Below are positions 60,078-64,000 of a DNA stretch of 64,000 bases, one piece after another (within the stretch, counting starts at the first letter, position 1; each line of letters starts with the position of its first letter). The notes below the pieces were generated by a model that worked only from the letters and a program-made list of their open reading frames with translations, ran no database searches and was not told the DNA's origin. The stretch covers positions 62,001 through 126,000 of the forward strand of contig DATCHD010000035.1 in NCBI GenBank assembly GCA_036508555.1, in the 5' to 3' direction. The position numbers and the translations under genes were made by a program. Source of the stretch: CAINVV01 sp036508555. Lineage in GTDB: Bacteria; Bacteroidota; Bacteroidia; Bacteroidales; Prolixibacteraceae.

Positions 60078-62231
60078 TTAAATCTGCGTAATTTCTAATA
60101 CATAGCTCGATAATGCCTCAGAACCTGAAACATTTAACCCCATTTTCATCAGGTAATCCCCGCTGAAAGTTTTGCCCTGAAACTGAAACCTTGATTTGGT
60201 ATCCGGAAACAGATTGATCTCCTCAATTTTGTAGTTTTTTGCCTCATCCAGTCCGCGCAATTTTACCAGGTTGAATGCTTCCCGGTATCGGGTATTCAGG
60301 TTATAACTGAACAAGACAGCCCTGGTTTTGGCCTCATTGGAAAATTGGACCACTGCCCTGTTCCCTTCGTAAGGCGAAGCGAGTCGATATAAGTTTCCGT
60401 ACCAGATTATATCACTAATTTTCTTGTAGTTAACAATAGCATCCTGACTGAATTTCAACTCTTTCTCATTGAGATGGGCCAGCTGAATATCGTATCCCAT
60501 TTTTCCCATCATGGCCACATCAGTCCTGAATTTGATTGATTGTTTACCCCAGGAGGTGATGTGATTACAGGTTGCAATGGCAGGCATATAGTAAGAATAA
60601 CCCCATTGGATATAGACCCTTTCTAACGGATCAGTGTTGTCGCTGGCCCAGAATTCAGTGAAATATTTTAATCCACGGTAGTCAATCCTACCACCGCCAC
60701 CCGAACAAAGCATGATGGGCAGATGCGGATATTTAGCGCGAACGCGGTCCAGCACATTGTACCATGCCTGAACATAATCAATGTAAATAGCAGATTGATT
60801 GTCCTTTAGATAGGGAGAGTAAGAGCTGGTCATTGGACGGTTGCAATCCCATTTGATGTAGGCTATTCCAGGATTCTGGGTCATGAGATTGTCCAGTACG
60901 CCAAAGACAAAATCCTGAACTTTGGGATTCGGCAAGTCAAGAACCAACTGATTGCGGGAATAGTCTTCCGGGCGGTTGGGCAATCTGATGATCCAATCCG
61001 GATGCTTTTCATACAATTCGCTCTTGGGATTCACCATTTCGGGTTCAATCCAGATACCGAATTTTACACCTTGCTTTTCAGCCTCTTTAACCAAAACACC
61101 AATTCCGTTGGGGAGCTTGGTTTTATTGGGTTCCCAATCACCAAGGGAGGATTTGTCGTTGTTCCGGGGATATTTGTTGGCAAACCAACCATCGTCCAGC
61201 AAAAAGAGATCAACGCCCAATTTTTTGGTGTCACTGATCATCCCTTTCAATTTCTCTTCATTAAAATCGAAGAAGGTGGTCTCCCAATTGTTGAGCAGTG
61301 TCATGCGGGGTTGATCGCCATCGAGCAATGAATATTTTCGCGACCAGCGTTGCAGGTTCTGACTGGTCAGTTCCTTGCCCGATTTGCTGTAAGTAAATAC
61401 GAAAGAGGGCGTGGTAAATACCTTACCAGGAATAAGCCTGTATTCAGAGGCGTAAGGATTAATACCGGATATCACCCGCAGAGAGTTGTTGTTGTCCAAT
61501 TCAAAGCTGAACTTAAAATTACCGGTCCAGGCCAAGGTGCCAGCCAATACCTCTCCGCTATTTTCATCCGCCAGTTTGTTAAGGGAAAGCATAAAGAAAG
61601 GCGTTTGATGGAGATCAGCCCTTGTACCTAATTTACTGTCGATGACCTTAATACCGGATGTCAGCCGGCTCTCTTCCATGCGCATTTCTTTGGCCCAGTC
61701 GCCATGAAACTGTGTGAGCCAATATTCCTTTGCATCGAAATGCAGCATACTCGAAGAGAAGAGGGAGAGGATGATTGGTTCCTTTTCCTGGTGAGTAATT
61801 TCTGTCCACTGCTCAATGACATCCTCCCTGAAATAGGCTTTGAAATGCATTTTAACCTCAAAGGGATACTGCATATCTTTCAAATAGATAATGGTTTCTG
61901 TTACATTATCATCCAGTTTCTTCACTTCATTTTTGACATATTTCAGTTCGATTGATGGGTTTCCATCGTTGTGGGTGGCACGTATGGCGGATTCGAAGAA
62001 ATCACCCGTTCCAAACGGTACATACATTTCATGTTGCTGAATCCTTGCTTTGGTCAATTCACTGTTTTCTTTGAGCCTTTCGCCCAGATACACCTGTAGC
62101 ACCTTCTGATTTTTGTCCACGATATAGACCAGCTCACTTTTTTGTGTTTGGATGGCAATCAATGGAGTAGATTGCGCAAATGACTGATTAATAAGAATAA
62201 AGAACAATAGAATTCCTAAAGATCGTTTCAT
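60078..62231 (-). CDS. Alpha-galactosidase, glycoside hydrolase family 36
   Basis: The 717-residue secreted enzyme has a signal peptide (SLGILLFFILINQSFAQ), an N-terminal beta-supersandwich and a TIM barrel. Motifs include FLLDDGWFANKYPRNNDKSS, the nucleophile aspartate in YIKWDCNRPM, CSGGGGRIDYRGLKYF, and the acid/base aspartate in FWASDNTDPLERVYIQWG. It hydrolyses alpha-1,6-galactosides such as melibiose and raffinose, probably in the periplasm. ATG 62231 gives the signal peptide at the N-terminus; a longer frame reaches into glmS. No SusCD-like partner is in the window. Confidence 0.93.
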   Translation of the reverse strand: MKRSLGILLFFILINQSFAQSTPLIAIQTQKSELVYIVDKNQKVLQVYLGERLKENSELTKARIQQHEMYVPFGTGDFFESAIRATHNDGNPSIELKYVKNEVKKLDDNVTETIIYLKDMQYPFEVKMHFKAYFREDVIEQWTEITHQEKEPIILSLFSSSMLHFDAKEYWLTQFHGDWAKEMRMEESRLTSGIKVIDSKLGTRADLHQTPFFMLSLNKLADENSGEVLAGTLAWTGNFKFSFELDNNNSLRVISGINPYASEYRLIPGKVFTTPSFVFTYSKSGKELTSQNLQRWSRKYSLLDGDQPRMTLLNNWETTFFDFNEEKLKGMISDTKKLGVDLFLLDDGWFANKYPRNNDKSSLGDWEPNKTKLPNGIGVLVKEAEKQGVKFGIWIEPEMVNPKSELYEKHPDWIIRLPNRPEDYSRNQLVLDLPNPKVQDFVFGVLDNLMTQNPGIAYIKWDCNRPMTSSYSPYLKDNQSAIYIDYVQAWYNVLDRVRAKYPHLPIMLCSGGGGRIDYRGLKYFTEFWASDNTDPLERVYIQWGYSYYMPAIATCNHITSWGKQSIKFRTDVAMMGKMGYDIQLAHLNEKELKFSQDAIVNYKKISDIIWYGNLYRLASPYEGNRAVVQFSNEAKTRAVLFSYNLNTRYREAFNLVKLRGLDEAKNYKIEEINLFPDTKSRFQFQGKTFSGDYLMKMGLNVSGSEALSSYVLEITQI

Positions 62232-62271
62232 ATATGTCTTACAATATTTTAAATAATGGATCCTTTCGTGG

Positions 62272-63687
62272 CTACTCGACGGTAACAGATTTCGCGAGGT
62301 TCCTGGGTTGATCCACATCACATCCCCGCATTACTGCAATATAGTAAGAAAATAGCTGCAAAGGTATGATGGCCAGCAGCGGCGTAACTGCAGGATGGGA
62401 TTCTGGTATTTCGAAAACATCATTCACCATCTCCTTCAGCACATCATCACCTTCGTTCACTACCGCGATAATATTACCCTTCCGGGCCTTCACCTCCTGA
62501 ATATTGCTGACTATTTTTTCATAATAATTATCCTTCGGTGATACTACCACTACCGGGAGGTTGTCGTCGACCAGTGCAATGGGTCCATGCTTCATCTCCC
62601 CGGCAGCATACCCTTCGGCATGCATGTAGGAGATCTCCTTCAACTTGAGCGCTCCTTCCAGCGCGACAGGAAAGAGCGCTCCCCTACCGAGATAGAGCGC
62701 ATTAGTGGCATCCTTATATTTTGCCGCTATCTCTTTAATCTTCAGATGACCGGCGAGTATGGTCCTGATCTTTCCAGGTATGTCAAGTAATTCCTGAATA
62801 AGACTCACGTAAAGTTCTGAAGTAATCTCTCCTTTGGCAAAGGCCAGTTTGAGTGCAAAGAGATTCAGGACAGTCACCTGGGCGGTGAATGCCTTGGTAG
62901 ACGCGACTCCGATCTCTATTCCTGCATGGGTATAAACCCCGGCATCCGTCTCGCGGGCAATCGAGGATCCAACCACATTGCAGACACCCAAAATGATGGC
63001 GCCTTTCTCCTTCGCCATGCGCAAAGCAACCAAGGTATCAGAAGTTTCTCCACTCTGACTGATGGCTATGACCACATCATCGGGCGACAGGATGGGATTG
63101 CGGTACCTGAACTCGGAAGCATATTCCACCTCAACAGGCACCCTGGCATAGGTTTCGATCAGGTATTCTCCCACGAGGGCAGCATGCCAGGACGTACCGC
63201 ATCCGATCAGGATAATTCTTTTGGCCTTAACGATCCTGGGGAAAATATCCAGGAGTCCGCCGAGTACAATCGCGGAGTTATCAGGAGTGATCCGTCCCCG
63301 GAACGTGTCTTCAATTGTTTTGGGTTGCTCAAAAATCTCTTTGAGCATGAAATGGGCGAAGTCACCCTTCTCAATCTCTCCGATCGACTGGTTGACCTGT
63401 GAAATCCTGAAAGTAGAAGGCTTATCCTCCAGTGTCCTTATGGTCAGGCCATCCTTTCTGATAACAGCTATATCATTGTCATTTAAATAGATAACATTAT
63501 TGGTATATCCAATAATCGGAGTGGCATCCGAGGCTACGAAATATTCTTCCTGTCCGATGCCAATGACCAGCGGACTTCCTCTTCGTGCGACTATCAGCTG
63601 ATCTTTCTCGTCTTTGCAGATGACAGCAATGCCGAAAGCTCCAACTACCTTTGAAAGTGCCAGACGTACAGCAATCTCCGCACATAA
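62272..63687 (-). pseudogene. glmS: glmS lacking its glutaminase N-terminus; isomerase half intact
   Basis: The open frame runs from LCAEIAVRLALSKVVGAFGI (near residue 150 of a normal GlmS) through ARRGSPLVIGIGQEEYFVAS to an intact pair of SIS domains (GCGTSWHAALVGEYLIETYA, SQSGETSDTLVALRMA, EGALKLKEISYMHAEG) and the normal C-terminus DQPRNLAKSVTVE. The first ~145 codons, including Cys1 and the N-terminal glutaminase core, are missing; DUF4954 ends right at the junction. The only in-frame ATG, at 63348 (MLKEIFEQPKT), falls exactly at the linker before the isomerase domain. Glucosamine-6-P synthesis from glutamine cannot work. A normal glmS must exist elsewhere. Confidence 0.8.
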
Positions 63688-63689
63688 TT

Positions 63690-64000
63690 TTAGTTTTTGA
63701 TTGTTTGCAATAGAAGTATCTTTTCCATCTTTGCGATCACTTCTTTACCCAGAGCCTCCTTTTTGGCCATGTGGTCCCGGATGGAGCTCACCTCGGCATG
63801 GGTCTCGAACTCTCCCCTGACCTTATCGAAATCCAACTGCCGTACAGTCTTGTCGCCGTCGATACCAAAACCTGTTTGTTTGATGAGGGAGAATTCCTTT
63901 TTAGCGTCGTTGTACAATAAATTATCTATATCTAAAACAGCTTTTATCCACTTTTTAGTCACTTCTACCACATCCTCGGTTGTAAATTCCGTCACCGGAG
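63690..64000 (-). CDS. DUF4954 protein, C-terminal part (runs off window)
   Basis: The last ~103 residues include VVEVTKKWIKAVLDIDNLLY, then NDAKKEFSLIKQTGFGIDGD and ALGKEVIAKMEKI. These match the C-terminus of DUF4954, a large Bacteroidota protein of unknown biochemical role often encoded next to glmS. The frame is open to the window edge, so the start lies outside. The stop at 63690 is at the point where glmS similarity begins; the last residues (LLLQTIKN) may be new sequence made by the deletion. Confidence 0.75.
   Translation of the reverse strand, partial: PVTEFTTEDVVEVTKKWIKAVLDIDNLLYNDAKKEFSLIKQTGFGIDGDKTVRQLDFDKVRGEFETHAEVSSIRDHMAKKEALGKEVIAKMEKILLLQTIKN

Noticed and set aside
63497..63685. 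Minus-strand frame beginning Met-Cys-Gly, like a GlmS N-terminus
   Set aside because: It goes on DCCTSGTFKG with no glutaminase features and is an out-of-frame reading of the glmS remnant.

Overview
The window is a chromosomal segment from a member of the Bacteroidota, most likely class Bacteroidia. The evidence is the Bacteroidota-restricted families (DUF5063, DUF5683, DUF4954, the GIHSPF-type methyltransferase-like protein), the rnfBCDGEA gene order headed by rseC, the guaB–surA–OstA cluster, an adjacent lpxK–punA pair, and several TAnnTTTG -7-type promoter boxes. It is mostly core genome. A decayed accessory strip lies at about 54.6–60.0 kb, and smaller scars lie near 21.9–22.8, 51.9–52.1 and 63.7 kb.

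Layout. 0–6 kb: the tail of a phosphoesterase, then a leftward run recQ–DUF5063–3'-5' exonuclease–rlmI–rhlE. 6–11.6 kb: rightward guaB, two SurA-related periplasmic proteins and an OstA/LptA-like protein (outer-membrane biogenesis). 11.6–14.1 kb: DUF2795, a PduO-type cobalamin adenosyltransferase, a LolD-like ATPase and a methyltransferase-like protein. 14.2–21.8 kb: recG, then rseC-rnfBCDGEA, an ion-pumping ferredoxin:NAD oxidoreductase. 21.9–22.8 kb: an ATPase relic with hairpin repeats. 22.8–31.5 kb: yicC, gmk, nadD, priA, parAB, DUF5683 and an MltD-like transglycosylase. 31.5–39.9 kb: ettA, punA, lpxK, sppA, folK, upp, radC, rpsT and tRNA-Glu. 40–44.4 kb: both methylmalonyl-CoA mutase subunits, which use the adenosylcobalamin made by the PduO enzyme at 12 kb. 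44.5–54.6 kb: envelope genes, namely an LtaS-like phosphotransferase, a MATE exporter, a VirJ-like hydrolase, the MprF lysyl-PG synthase/flippase, an HD protein and an acyl-ligase–ACP–PlsC fusion. 54.6–60 kb: a frameshifted lipoprotein hydrolase, protein-domain relics, an intact MazEF-like pair, an antitoxin beside a broken toxin, an XRE relic and a glycosidase fragment, with an intact Tat-exported aldo/keto reductase among them. 60–64 kb: a GH36 alpha-galactosidase, a glmS lacking its 5' third and the end of a DUF4954 gene.

Palindromic repeats of two families recur in intergenic spaces. One has the core CCCTGAGCCTGTCGAAGGG; the other has CCAGCGGATT/AATCCGCTGG arms. I found no CRISPR array, intact transposase, prophage or rRNA. 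I did not find a clear-cut novel system. The best leads are the mprF–virJ–MATE operon, the ligase–ACP–acyltransferase fusion, the glmS left with only its isomerase half, and the dispersed palindromes.
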